From positions 124,001-188,000 of the forward strand of contig NZ_CADEAD010000003.1 in assembly GCF_902825145.1 (NCBI RefSeq): DNA of 64,000 bases, read 5' to 3'. This document shows, piece after piece, positions 1 through 9,386 of the stretch. Source of the DNA: Bartonella phoceensis (GTDB taxonomy: Bacteria > Pseudomonadota > Alphaproteobacteria > Rhizobiales > Rhizobiaceae). The translations under genes and the position numbers were made by a program. Each line of letters begins with the position of its first letter. Positions within the stretch are counted from its first letter, which is position 1. The notes under the pieces are model-generated. The model had not been told where the DNA came from. It worked only from the letters and a program-made list of their open reading frames with translations, and ran no database searches.

Positions 1-1
1 C

Positions 2-214
2 ATCAGAGCAAAAGAAAACATTAGAGAAGTTGGGCAGAGAAATGGCTATACACTCTATGAATACAACTACAAAGGTTATCCAGAGCGCTATCGCGGGGTG
101 ATGGCGCAGGATGTTTTGAAGACAAATCCTAAAGCTGTTTTCTTGCATAAGACGACAGGCTTTTTGCATGTGGATTATAGCAAGCTTGGCTTTGAAATGG
201 AAAGGGTGCAGTGA
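2..214 (+). CDS. S74-like phage tail protein, C-terminal end (partial)
   Basis: Open frame entering from the left edge and ending in TGA, about 70 residues visible. It contains YRGVMAQDV followed by GFLHVDYSKLGF. This resembles the C-terminal intramolecular chaperone (peptidase S74, endosialidase-type) segment found at the ends of phage tail and fibre proteins, where the chaperone helps trimer folding and may cleave itself off. The serine of the self-cleaving domain is not in the visible part. The stop overlaps the next ATG in a TGATG arrangement, suggesting translational coupling within one virion-gene operon. Family placement comes from short motifs only, so it is moderately sure. Confidence 0.55.
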   Translation: MRAKENIREVGQRNGYTLYEYNYKGYPERYRGVMAQDVLKTNPKAVFLHKTTGFLHVDYSKLGFEMERVQ

Positions 215-2199
215 TGGAACAAAACAGCTTTAATACTTTATCACTATTTATGAATCCAAAAGTTTTGCGTCCTTTAATACATCAGGGTCTTTTTCAGTTA
301 CCTAAATATTTTTTTCAAAAACATTCCACGCCTTCAAACACACCGTTTGAAGGACGATACAAGCCTAGTTTTATAGAACGGGCTGCTTTTAGCACAAACC
401 CTTTTGATGCGAGCAATGGGGCTGATACGCCACAAAAATTAAGTCCTACAGAGCTTATTCGCGGCTCTTATGGGGGAGGAGGAGAAGTTGGGAAAAAAAC
501 GCCAGCAGAATTGATTATGTCTACGGATGATTTAAAGCGCCAAATGCCCCCTTTGCCGGATGCTTCAAAGGATACTGTTAAGATACAAGAGGCGCCAGAG
601 CAACAAAAGCATGACTTCTCAGAGCAGGGAGGTATTGCATCAATGATTCCTCAACCTCCACTTGTTGGGAACATTGATCAGTCTAGTGGGGATGAAGCTG
701 GGCGACAGCAAAAAAATGTGATGGATTATATTGCTCAACTTAATGAGAAATCTATCGCGGAAAACTCTTTGAAAAACGATTCTGGAAATGATGAGGAAAA
801 GCTTTTTGATGCACCTATAGGAGAAGAAAAACATTTGAATGCACACTTACCAGAAGAGGAACATTTAAAATCAAATGATATGCCAGAACAGGCAACAAAT
901 TATGTAAACGCCGTTGGGAACTTTATTCATAAAGACGCAAATCCAAGCAGCTTATGGGAGCGTTTTAGAAAATCAGAATTTTCCGAGCATCTCATGGATT
1001 TTTTTGCGGGGTTAGCATCAGGAAAAACACCGCAAGAAAGCTTTTCAAATGCGGCGCTTGTTATGCGGCAGGGCAATAATGTACGTGCTCAAAATAGACC
1101 AATTTTTGAGTTTTTACGCTCTAAAGGATACGATGATAAAGATGCACAAGCAATCATGCAATATCCAGATCTTGCCATGAAAGTGATTGGTAGCACGTTA
1201 AACTCTCAAGCTGGCTCTAGTCAACAAACTTTAGACTTCTTGCGTTCAAAAGGATACAGTGATGAAGACGCAAAAGCAGTTGCGCAATATCCAAATCTTG
1301 CTCAGAAAGTCATAGGCAGCATATTAAGCCCTCAAGAAGGCTATAGAACACTCACAGTAGAAGAAAAAGCAGAGCAGGGATTGCCTGAGGATATGGTTTT
1401 CCAAGTTTCAACAAGCACAGGGAAAATTATACCTGTCCAAGGGGGACAACGTTCTACTGCTTCTGGATTAGGAGGAAATACTGATAGCATGCTGTCAAAG
1501 CCTGAAGTGGGTTATATGTTTGTTAAGGATAAAAATGCACCTCATGGCATACGTGCGTTGCCAATTGCAGGAAGTGCTGCAGAACATAAATTAATCCAAG
1601 AGCAGAAGGAGGAGAAGCGTAAAGAACAGCAATTACAAATGCAAATTTTGGATTCAGAGGAGAGATCCAATCGTATACTCTCGGCATCTAAAGAATTGCT
1701 AAAAACTGTTGAGGAACACCCGCATGTTACTGGTTTCCTTGGTTATTGGGGGTCGTTAATACCTGGTTTTAAGGCAAAAGATTTTGGGCATATGCTTGAT
1801 TCATTAAAGGCGAATATTGGGATTGATGCCTTGAGAAAAGCGAAAGCATTTTCACCAAATGGCGCATCTGGCTTTGGGAACTTGTCTAATATGGAGTTGC
1901 AAACCTTGCAAAACTCTGTAGCGGCATTGTATCAAAATCTTTCCGCAGAGCAAATGAAGAAATCTTTAAAAACCGTTATCGATACTTTCAATAAATCGAA
2001 TGCGGCAACGCGCGCAATTCTTTTTGGTGGTGCAGAAGCAACAAGCGAACTCGTCCGAGCAGCCTATGGGGAAGATGCTTATAAGAAAAATAATACGCAG
2101 TCAGATGTTTCACTAGAAAAACAGATAGAAGCATTGCCGGAAGGTGTATTGTTTATTGATAGTGATGGACGCATTAAGGAGAAACAAACCAATGGCTGA
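214..2199 (+). CDS. large phage virion / DNA-ejection-type protein
   Basis: 661 residues from the ATG that overlaps the preceding stop; a GTG one codon earlier is possible but less likely. The first 250 residues are polar and low in complexity. Two tandem repeats of about 42 residues follow at roughly 298-339 and 340-381, each with the pattern FLRSKGY, D-A-A, QYP-LA-KVIGS. A YRTLTVEEKAEQGLP stretch comes next, of a type common in internal virion and injection proteins of phages. The C-terminal third is helical. No catalytic motif is recognised. Its place just before a similar large protein and a transglycosylase suggests the ejection apparatus of a short-tailed particle, which is inferred from context. 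Confidence 0.55.
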   Translation: MEQNSFNTLSLFMNPKVLRPLIHQGLFQLPKYFFQKHSTPSNTPFEGRYKPSFIERAAFSTNPFDASNGADTPQKLSPTELIRGSYGGGGEVGKKTPAELIMSTDDLKRQMPPLPDASKDTVKIQEAPEQQKHDFSEQGGIASMIPQPPLVGNIDQSSGDEAGRQQKNVMDYIAQLNEKSIAENSLKNDSGNDEEKLFDAPIGEEKHLNAHLPEEEHLKSNDMPEQATNYVNAVGNFIHKDANPSSLWERFRKSEFSEHLMDFFAGLASGKTPQESFSNAALVMRQGNNVRAQNRPIFEFLRSKGYDDKDAQAIMQYPDLAMKVIGSTLNSQAGSSQQTLDFLRSKGYSDEDAKAVAQYPNLAQKVIGSILSPQEGYRTLTVEEKAEQGLPEDMVFQVSTSTGKIIPVQGGQRSTASGLGGNTDSMLSKPEVGYMFVKDKNAPHGIRALPIAGSAAEHKLIQEQKEEKRKEQQLQMQILDSEERSNRILSASKELLKTVEEHPHVTGFLGYWGSLIPGFKAKDFGHMLDSLKANIGIDALRKAKAFSPNGASGFGNLSNMELQTLQNSVAALYQNLSAEQMKKSLKTVIDTFNKSNAATRAILFGGAEATSELVRAAYGEDAYKKNNTQSDVSLEKQIEALPEGVLFIDSDGRIKEKQTNG

Positions 2200-4405
2200 A
2201 TTAATTCCTCCTCTCATTCATAGAAAAAATACGAGAGTCATTGGGTATGTAAGTGACTATACACCAGAACAGCTTCAAGAGCTTTTTTCAAAAAATAAGG
2301 AAAAGTTGAGTGGTTCTTTTACAGAAAATAAAGGTACCACAAAAGAAACAGAAGAAGATGGTCCACATCCAAGTGCTGCGGGTGCTTTTGGATGGGGAGC
2401 TCTTCATGGGTTAACTATGGGCTATGATGATGAACTAGCTGGAATATTAGAAGCAGGGTTTTGGGATTATTGGAAGGGAGATGAAAAGGCGGTTAAAAAA
2501 TATAATGAAGTGACAAAGCGATGGCGTGACTATCAAAGGGCGGCGAACAGAGATCAGTTTTATGCGTCTTTTGCGGGGAATTTAGCGGGTGCTGCGGCCC
2601 CCATAATTGCTTCTGCCCTCTTTCCACCCGCGGCAGGGGCTACTGCTGCTGCTCGTGCGGCAATGGGGGCTGATGTTGTGTTGGGAGGTAGAGCAGGTGT
2701 TGCAGGAGCACAAATAACCAGTAAAGCTTTAGCAGCAGGAGAAAGGGCGGTGCAATCTGCTTTGGCAGAAGGTGCAGAACGCACAGCAGCAAAAGCGGCA
2801 GGTGAAGCAGCAATAAAAGCCGCAGCAAGTAAAGAGGCGGCAAAGTTTAGTTTGGGGCGTGCAGCAAAAACTGGAGCTATTTATGGTGGAATAGCCGGCA
2901 GTGGTGAGGGAGAAGGGTTTGAAGATACTCTCATGTCTGCTGGGTTTGGTGCAGGGCTAGGTGGTGCAACGCCATTTGTTGCCAGTGGTGTGTCAAAAGT
3001 GACACCTTTTGTGACAAAATCACTCAAAGCAGCATTGAGAGGACCGATAAGTTCAGCTGAAATGGCGGCAAAAGCCGCGCAAATGGCAGAAAAAGAAGCA
3101 TTTCAAATAAGCGATAGAGCGTTTAAGTATGTAAGCCGGACTTTAGGGGATGAAGGCGTTGATAAGCTTGAGAGGGCATTAAAACAGCGTGGTCCTGATT
3201 CAATGATTATTGATCTTCATGAGGGGCTTTCTGCGCGAGCTTTTGATGCAGCCAAAAAAGATTATGATACCTATTCAATCGTAAAAAACCGTTTAGGAGC
3301 TCGGCAAGATGAAATTGCTCGACGGGTTAACGACGGAATAACAAAAGTGCTTGGTCCGAAAGTTAATACAAATGATTTAAAGCAAGAGATTATTAACAAA
3401 GCACAAGAAAAGGCTGGTCCTCTGTATGAGAGAGCAAAGGCAATGCCAATTGCTAAGACTGCTCAAGAGAAATTATCGCTTTTACAAAAAAGACCTGCAT
3501 TTCAAAAATCCTCCGGCAAAGCAATGGAAAGAGTGCTTAATGATGTAGATCCAAAGATCTTAGCAAGCAAGAGCAGTCCACAGTTGGATATGCGGCTTTT
3601 ACACAAGGCGAAAGAAGTGCTGGATGATAAGATTAATTCTGCTGCTATAAAAGGAGAACGAGGATATTCTAGAGAGTTGATGAATGTTAAGCAAGAACTT
3701 CTTGATGTTTTGGAAACCTCTTCTCCAGAGTATGCTAAAGCGCGGAACCTTTATCGAAGCGAACTCGAAATTGGTGATGCATTTGATCTTGGGAAAAAAG
3801 CACTGGAGAAGACAGTTGATTTAGATATGATTAAAAGTCAGCTTGCAGGAATGGGTTCATTGGAACGAGATGCCTTTAGAAAAGGTGTTCGTGAACAGAT
3901 AGAATATGCATCAAAAAATGCCAATAATCCAGAGCATAGTTTGTTAAGTTTATTTAATGCGCAAAATGCTCAAGAGAAACTACAGCATATTTATAGTAAG
4001 GATCAAGCGGATCAGCTGATGAAAATGTTGAGACCAGAGGTGGAGCGATCAAAGCTTTTTGCACAACTGCCAAAACATATGGGTGAAGTGGAAGAGAGGG
4101 GGGCACAACAGACTATGGGGATAGGAAAGATTGCTTTCATCAAGGCAGTTGTAAAAAATTTCTTAGGGAAATTTGGACGCAAACTCTTAGGCGTTCATAA
4201 AGAGACTGAAAGAGATATTGCGGCTCTCATAACAGCGCGGGAAAAAGGAGATTTTGGGTTAGCAAGAGAAAAAGCCGTTGAATTAATTAAGAAGTTTCAC
4301 GAAGCAGAAAAGAAACGCTTAATAACCAAAGAAGATCACACAAAATTCATCAATTTTGTTGGCATTCTTTTGAATAGCAGTATTGATAGAACGGTTATAA
4401 ACTAA
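2192..4405 (+). CDS. large alanine-rich phage structural / ejection-type protein
   Basis: 737 residues from ATG 2192, which follows AAGGAGAAA and overlaps the previous stop by 8 bases; an in-frame ATG at 2144 lies deep inside the upstream gene and is less credible. Residues of about 120-260 are Ala/Gly-rich and partly hydrophobic (AAAPIIASALFPPAAGATAA and following), a composition seen in proteins that pass through membranes during phage DNA delivery. The remainder is long, charged helix. No enzyme motif is visible. The stop overlaps the next ATG (TAATG). Its position between another large virion protein and a transglycosylase fits the three-protein ejectosome plan of podoviruses, but sequence homology to a named family was not established. 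Confidence 0.5.
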   Translation: MAELIPPLIHRKNTRVIGYVSDYTPEQLQELFSKNKEKLSGSFTENKGTTKETEEDGPHPSAAGAFGWGALHGLTMGYDDELAGILEAGFWDYWKGDEKAVKKYNEVTKRWRDYQRAANRDQFYASFAGNLAGAAAPIIASALFPPAAGATAAARAAMGADVVLGGRAGVAGAQITSKALAAGERAVQSALAEGAERTAAKAAGEAAIKAAASKEAAKFSLGRAAKTGAIYGGIAGSGEGEGFEDTLMSAGFGAGLGGATPFVASGVSKVTPFVTKSLKAALRGPISSAEMAAKAAQMAEKEAFQISDRAFKYVSRTLGDEGVDKLERALKQRGPDSMIIDLHEGLSARAFDAAKKDYDTYSIVKNRLGARQDEIARRVNDGITKVLGPKVNTNDLKQEIINKAQEKAGPLYERAKAMPIAKTAQEKLSLLQKRPAFQKSSGKAMERVLNDVDPKILASKSSPQLDMRLLHKAKEVLDDKINSAAIKGERGYSRELMNVKQELLDVLETSSPEYAKARNLYRSELEIGDAFDLGKKALEKTVDLDMIKSQLAGMGSLERDAFRKGVREQIEYASKNANNPEHSLLSLFNAQNAQEKLQHIYSKDQADQLMKMLRPEVERSKLFAQLPKHMGEVEERGAQQTMGIGKIAFIKAVVKNFLGKFGRKLLGVHKETERDIAALITAREKGDFGLAREKAVELIKKFHEAEKKRLITKEDHTKFINFVGILLNSSIDRTVIN

Positions 4406-5397
4406 TGATCAATTTTCATCCCAATGTGAAGCGTGCTATTTCACAGGCAGCACAAAAATATGGTTTGCCAGAAAGCTTTCTTGAACGCGTGGCTATGATA
4501 GAAAGTAAGGGTAACCCAAATGCAAAAAATAAAAACAGTAGTGCAGGGGGACTGTATCAATTTATCGATTCAACAGCAAAGCAGTATCAACTGAATAATA
4601 AGTTTGATCCCTTTCAAGCAACCGATGCTATGGCGCGATTAACGAAGGACAATACGCGTTATTTAACCACAGCATTAGGTCGAGAGCCATCCCAAGCAGA
4701 ACTTTATTTGGCACACCAACAAGGACCAGCAGGGGCTGTAAAACTTATCAAAAATCCCAATGTGCCAGCAAGCCAGCTTTTGGGGCGTCAAGCAGTTGTC
4801 CTTAACGGAGGAAATGCGGAGGCAACCGCAGGGGATTTTATGAATCATATTTATGGGCTTTACAATAAAACGGGAGATGCTTCGAAGGGTATGACACAAT
4901 CCCCCCAAGGCAATTGGCTAAATGCACAAAATGAAGTGGTTCCATTGCGCGGCGTTGAGAGATTTCAAAAGGCGATTCAAAGTGATCAAGCAAGAGAGCC
5001 ATTGATAGCATATGACACGACATTACCAAACAGAATGCATGCCTCTGAAAGTGGAGATACTCTCATAGGACGGTCTATGGGAAATATGCCATTGCAGAAA
5101 AATACATCATTGCAAGCGCAAGGGATTGATGCTGGTGCGCTTAAAAAGGGTGTGATGAATCTGGTTGATTTGATGAGACGGAATAAAGATACGCAAGATC
5201 AACAAATAGAGATGGCACATCAACAAATGATGCAACAACCAATGATGGCGGGGTTTTCACAATCAAGTGCACACCCGATAGATTTAACGCCTCTTATTGA
5301 TCCTTCAAGGAGAAATTCTGTTCGCTCATATGGGCAGCAAAAAGAGCAACAATTACGGGAAGAATTATTAAGAAGAACGGGGGCTTATCATGTCTGA
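4405..5397 (+). CDS. phage lytic-transglycosylase-domain protein
   Basis: 330 residues. Residues of about 12-110 match an SLT-type lytic transglycosylase: ERVAMIESKGNPNAKN carries the catalytic-type Glu in the usual ES-GN-A context, followed by AGGLYQFI and later AELYLAHQQGPAGA. Such domains cut glycan strands between MurNAc and GlcNAc to let a phage tail or DNA-delivery channel cross the wall. The rest is Gln/Met-rich and lacks a recognised domain. There is no signal peptide, as expected for a virion-carried enzyme. It overlaps its neighbours at both ends, placing it in the same translationally coupled block as the two large proteins before it. Confidence 0.75.
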   Translation: MINFHPNVKRAISQAAQKYGLPESFLERVAMIESKGNPNAKNKNSSAGGLYQFIDSTAKQYQLNNKFDPFQATDAMARLTKDNTRYLTTALGREPSQAELYLAHQQGPAGAVKLIKNPNVPASQLLGRQAVVLNGGNAEATAGDFMNHIYGLYNKTGDASKGMTQSPQGNWLNAQNEVVPLRGVERFQKAIQSDQAREPLIAYDTTLPNRMHASESGDTLIGRSMGNMPLQKNTSLQAQGIDAGALKKGVMNLVDLMRRNKDTQDQQIEMAHQQMMQQPMMAGFSQSSAHPIDLTPLIDPSRRNSVRSYGQQKEQQLREELLRRTGAYHV

Positions 5398-6370
5398 TAT
5401 TTATGATTGGTCGTTAACAGCTGATAAAAATGCGCATTCAGATAGCATGATTAATTGGGCAGAGGGACAACCACCTAGTTCTGTCAATGATAGTGCGCGG
5501 GTCATGATGCAGCGTATACGTGAATATCTTGCCGATAATGGTGGTTCTCTTGATACAAAATTTATGGTGAATGGGGAAGATAAAACAACATTCATAACGT
5601 TAACAACGGTTTCACCTCTAGAAAAATATAAAAATGATATCATTCTACGCTTTAAAGCGCGTGGTACAAATGTGGGACCTGCGACAATCAATGTGAATAA
5701 TATAGGAGCAAAGTCACTCTATAAAGCAACCAATACGGGGATAGTGCCATTGATAGGCGGTGAGTTACAAACGGGGGGTATTTATGAAATAGTCTATAAT
5801 GATGGTGTATCAACAAAAGATCTTGATGGTTGGTATCTTTTAAATCCTACCCCCATTCCACCACCAAAGGTCGAAACCTTTCCTTGCGGGTTTATTGCAA
5901 CTTTTGCTATGCAAGAAGTACCAAATGGTTGGCTCTTGTGTGATGGTGCAAGCTATAAACGAAAAGATTATCCGCAATTATTCAAGACAATAGGGGATAA
6001 ATGGGGAAAAGATAGCGATACAACATTTAAAGTTCCAGACTTTAGAGGAATGTTTTTACGGGGCTTTGATGATGGACGCGGTTTAGATAGGAATAGACAA
6101 TTTGCCGATATACAGCAAGATTGCCTTAAATCGCATACGCATGTTGCCACCATTGAAGAAGCAGGGCAGCATACACACGGGTTTCAGTATAATGGAGTGG
6201 GATGGAGTGCCAATGATATTGGTAGAAGAAATCCCTCTTATCACTATGCCGTTCTTGGAGGAACAACACAACCTGCTGGAGTGCACACGCATAAGATAAC
6301 GATTTCTTCAACAGGCGAGGCAGAAACACGCCCTGTTAATGTACCGGTTGTCTATGCCATAAAATCATGA
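5390..6370 (+). CDS. phage tail-collar domain fibre protein
   Basis: 326 residues starting 8 bases before the previous stop. The N-terminus (SDIYDWSLTADKNAHSDSMINW) is typical of phage fibre proteins that dock onto the tail. The C-terminal half has a tail-collar domain at about 165-230: GFIATFAMQEVPNGWLLCDG, then YPQLFKTIGDKWG, then FKVPDFRGMFLRGFDDGRG. The last 80 residues have several His residues (HTHVA, HTHGF, HTHKI), as in metal-binding fibre tips of the T4 gp12 kind. The protein should bind the host surface. Collar domain identity is firm; receptor and host range cannot be read. Confidence 0.8.
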   Translation: MSDIYDWSLTADKNAHSDSMINWAEGQPPSSVNDSARVMMQRIREYLADNGGSLDTKFMVNGEDKTTFITLTTVSPLEKYKNDIILRFKARGTNVGPATINVNNIGAKSLYKATNTGIVPLIGGELQTGGIYEIVYNDGVSTKDLDGWYLLNPTPIPPPKVETFPCGFIATFAMQEVPNGWLLCDGASYKRKDYPQLFKTIGDKWGKDSDTTFKVPDFRGMFLRGFDDGRGLDRNRQFADIQQDCLKSHTHVATIEEAGQHTHGFQYNGVGWSANDIGRRNPSYHYAVLGGTTQPAGVHTHKITISSTGEAETRPVNVPVVYAIKS

Positions 6371-6379
6371 AGTTTTCCA

Positions 6380-6631
6380 ATGATCAATAATCCGTCTGCT
6401 ATTGATGATATTGCGGACGCGGAGCAAATTCGCGTCCTTTTTTATGCAAGCAATAGAATGGTTCATGCACCCTTAAATAAGGTGCTTGATCTTGTCAAAA
6501 GCGACATACAGCATGATCTTTTAAGCGCTTTGGCAGAATATAAAGAAGCGACAGATAAACGCATAGAGACTATGCAAAAACTTATTGATGAATTGCAATC
6601 CTATCTCACACACAACAAGACAACGAACTGA
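6380..6631 (+). CDS. small phage protein of unknown function between fibre genes
   Basis: 83 residues, mostly charged and likely helical in the last 45 residues (ALAEYKEATDKRIETMQKLIDELQ), which could form a short coiled coil. It begins 9 bases after the collar-fibre stop and ends 17 bases before the glycine-rich fibre, so it is surely part of the tail-fibre operon. Position and size would suit a fibre assembly factor or connector, but no family is recognised and this is only a suggestion. Confidence 0.6.
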   Translation: MINNPSAIDDIADAEQIRVLFYASNRMVHAPLNKVLDLVKSDIQHDLLSALAEYKEATDKRIETMQKLIDELQSYLTHNKTTN

Positions 6632-6648
6632 TTAAGGAATGAAACGCG

Positions 6649-8706
6649 ATGCCATTACCCTATCACACGCATATATTTAAGCTTGAACCAGCAACAAAAG
6701 AAGAAGTCAAAGAAGGTGTTTTAGATAGTAAGGTTCTTGCACCGGTTTCAGTGGGGAGTGCAGCGGCTTATGAGGTAGAATACTTTGCGAGTGCTGCTCA
6801 GGGAAAAAAGGCTGATGATGCGGTTGCAAAGAGAGATATTGGAGCCCTTGCTTACAAAGATAAGGTAACTGTTCATGATATTGAAGCAAGTGGGAAAGCC
6901 CATGAAAATACGATTTTATCAGGGGATGGTTGGATAAAAATATCACCTTTAGGAATTGGCGATATGAAGGCTGCTACATATGACCCCGATAATGTGAGGT
7001 CAAATGTGTTTTCCATGGAAAATATGCATGAAGGTCCTACCAAAAAGATCTTAACTCCAGAGGAAAGATTGAAGTTGCAATGGTTGAGTCCTACTCAGCC
7101 AACAATGGAAAAGTGGCGTCTTGGAGATGAAGGTGTTCATTATCCTATCTCTCCCGTAGAACTAAAAAATACCATTAATTATTTTGTAGGCTCAAAGTCT
7201 TTTGGTATGTCAAAATCAGTCTATGATCCAGATAAAATAGAAAAAGATGTATTTGATATGGAGAATATGAAGGAGGGGCAAAAGCATCTTATCTTAACCC
7301 CTCCAGAACGTGCACAGATTGCAAAAATTGATCAAGTTGAAGATATTGCACAACAAGGGATTCATGTTGCAAGTGAGGCAAAGAACGTTGCAGATAGTGC
7401 ATTAAGGACAGCAAATGATACAAAAGCTTATGCTGTAGATGCGAAAACAACGGCTGAGACAGCACAAAAAACGGGAGACAGTGCAAAAGCTGAGGCAAAT
7501 ATTGCACAAACAGAAGCCGATAAAGCGCAAGATATAGCGCGCAGTGTACAGAAAAAAGTTGATCTCATTCAACCTCTTGCAGAACAAGACTGGATTGATG
7601 GCACAAAAACAATAAACGCGCTTATTTCACCAGCTAATCTGATGGCTTCAATCAAAGCCAATAGTAGCAATAGCAATGGCGGTGACAACAATGGTGGTGG
7701 GGTTAGCAAACCTGTTGAAATTCTCATGACAGAAAGTGGAGACATTCCTTGGCCAGAGGGTGTTACTGATGAGACAGAACTTGAAATATGGGCTTGGGGT
7801 GGCGGCGATGCTGGGAGTGATAGTGTTTATGGTGGCACTGGTGGCGAAGGTGGTTTTGGTGGTTGTTGTACGTACGTAAGAACAAGGAAAAAATTTCTTG
7901 GAAAGAATTCGGTCAGTATTGGAAAAGGCGGAAAAAATCCTAATAATCCTGGAGGCGGCCGCACAGTAGTTGGTCAATTTATTATAGCTTTTGGTGGACA
8001 GAATTCAATTAAACCTTATCAAAAAGGCGTGTTTAAAGGTGAGGACGCTACAGGCAAAGATGGCGATTATAATGGTAAAGATGGCTTTCTTGGTGGTCAT
8101 GGTGGCCGGGGTGGTTATGGTGGTTATGACAACGGTCTTGGCAATGGTGGCATTGGCGGTCGTGGTGGTGATAATTTTTTATCCGATGGTGGTTGGGGCG
8201 GTTATGGTGGCGATGGTGTTGATTTTAAAGGCGGTAGAGGCGGTAGAGGCGGTAAAGGTGGTAATGGTGGAAGTAGTGTTTATGGTTTAGGTGGTAGAGG
8301 CGGTAAAGGTGGCGATGGTGGCACTGGCGGTAAAGGCGGTAAAGGTGGCGATGGTGGCGATGGTGGAAGTAGTGTTTATGGCGGCGGAGGCGGTGGTGGC
8401 ACTGGCGGTAAAGGCGGTAGAGGTGACATTGACAAACCTGTCGGCATGAGCGGTAAAGGTGGTGATGGTGGAAGTAGTGTTTATGGCGGTGGTGGCGGTG
8501 GTGGCGGTAGTTATTCTAATGGTCAAGTCGGTCATGGTGGCCATAGCATGTGGGGCGGTCATGGAGGTAAAGGCGCTTTAAGTCCTAAAGAGAGTAAGGT
8601 ACTTTATGGCGGTGGTGGTGGTGGTTATTTTCCCGGAAAAAATGCAACAGACTCATCAAGTGGTGATGGCGGTGACGGAGCAGTACTCATAAAGGTATAT
8701 TTATAG
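6649..8706 (+). CDS. glycine-rich phage fibre / adhesin-like protein
   Basis: 685 residues. The N-terminal region carries two related segments at about 110-145 and 193-230 (YDPD, then FSMENM or FDMENM, then ILTP-ER). Residues of about 240-305 are Ala-rich coiled coil. Residues 365-410 look like the compact fold that precedes glycine-rich tips (ELEIWAWGGG). Residues 400-680 are dominated by Gly-Gly-X repeats with four copies of a SSVYG or DSVYGG element, suggesting a bundle of polyglycine-type helices at the tip of a receptor-binding fibre. The sequence GGTGGCGGTAAAGGC recurs in many near copies, so repeat number may vary by slippage. A good ribosome site (AAGGA) lies 11 bases ahead. Confidence 0.7.
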   Translation: MPLPYHTHIFKLEPATKEEVKEGVLDSKVLAPVSVGSAAAYEVEYFASAAQGKKADDAVAKRDIGALAYKDKVTVHDIEASGKAHENTILSGDGWIKISPLGIGDMKAATYDPDNVRSNVFSMENMHEGPTKKILTPEERLKLQWLSPTQPTMEKWRLGDEGVHYPISPVELKNTINYFVGSKSFGMSKSVYDPDKIEKDVFDMENMKEGQKHLILTPPERAQIAKIDQVEDIAQQGIHVASEAKNVADSALRTANDTKAYAVDAKTTAETAQKTGDSAKAEANIAQTEADKAQDIARSVQKKVDLIQPLAEQDWIDGTKTINALISPANLMASIKANSSNSNGGDNNGGGVSKPVEILMTESGDIPWPEGVTDETELEIWAWGGGDAGSDSVYGGTGGEGGFGGCCTYVRTRKKFLGKNSVSIGKGGKNPNNPGGGRTVVGQFIIAFGGQNSIKPYQKGVFKGEDATGKDGDYNGKDGFLGGHGGRGGYGGYDNGLGNGGIGGRGGDNFLSDGGWGGYGGDGVDFKGGRGGRGGKGGNGGSSVYGLGGRGGKGGDGGTGGKGGKGGDGGDGGSSVYGGGGGGGTGGKGGRGDIDKPVGMSGKGGDGGSSVYGGGGGGGGSYSNGQVGHGGHSMWGGHGGKGALSPKESKVLYGGGGGGYFPGKNATDSSSGDGGDGAVLIKVYL

Positions 8707-8720
8707 GATGGAACAAAGCA

Positions 8721-9386
8721 ATGGCACGGAGAATAAGTGAAGATTGTTTAGACTGTTTGAAAAAGTGGGAAGGTTTGCGCTTGCAGGCTTATCAAGATGT
8801 CTCTGGTGTTTGGACGATTGGTTATGGACATACAGGAAAGGCTGGCAAACCAATAGTTATTGAAGGGATGGTGATTACAGAAAAAAAAGCTGAAAACATG
8901 CTTTTGGCAGATTTGCGGCAATATGAACAAGCTGTAGAAAAAGCAGTTGATGTGATTTTAAGTGACGAGCAGTTTGGTGCGCTTGTTTCCTTTTGTTATA
9001 ATGTAGGCATTTCAGCTTTTCAAAATTCTACATTACTTAAAAGACTCAACAAAGGCGATTATGAAGCAATACCTGCCGAATTACAAAAATGGACCAAAGC
9101 GGGTGGGAAGCGTTTACAAGGTCTCGTACATCGGCGTGCAGCAGAAGCAGGATTATGGGCAAAAGGTGCTTTTGTTTCCTCGAACTATCAAACGGTAGAA
9201 ACAAAGGATTCAACAGTTTTTTTTAAAGCAGAAGCATTAGCACCCATTATTGGTTCTTTCTCAGGTCTTGGTGGTTTTTTAGCTGGCAATGGTCCCATTC
9301 AATGGGCTTTCGCTGTTATTATGGTTTTAGCAGCAGGCGCTGGTATTTTCTTTGTTGCTAAGCGCTTTAAGGAACACTGTTTATGA
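8721..9386 (+). CDS. phage endolysin (GH24 lysozyme) with C-terminal membrane segment
   Basis: 221 residues. The T4-lysozyme-type catalytic spacing Glu-8x-Asp-5x-Thr is present as E17, D26 and T32 (KWEGLRLQAY, then QDVSGVWTIGYGHT), and later QFGALVSFCYNVG and KRLQGLVHRRAAE fit the family. It cleaves peptidoglycan to release virions. Unlike the usual family length of about 150-165 residues, it has a 60-residue extension ending in a hydrophobic stretch at about 193-212 and a basic tail. The extension could tether the enzyme to the membrane or act as a holin-like element. It is followed by spanin-type genes in a classic lysis cassette. Confidence 0.9.
   Translation: MARRISEDCLDCLKKWEGLRLQAYQDVSGVWTIGYGHTGKAGKPIVIEGMVITEKKAENMLLADLRQYEQAVEKAVDVILSDEQFGALVSFCYNVGISAFQNSTLLKRLNKGDYEAIPAELQKWTKAGGKRLQGLVHRRAAEAGLWAKGAFVSSNYQTVETKDSTVFFKAEALAPIIGSFSGLGGFLAGNGPIQWAFAVIMVLAAGAGIFFVAKRFKEHCL

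Noticed and set aside
7648-8562. Long open frames antisense and in shifted frame to the glycine-rich fibre gene
   Set aside because: They arise from the GGT/GGC repeat composition, giving runs of Thr/Ala/Ile or Val/Met; no ribosome site or family.
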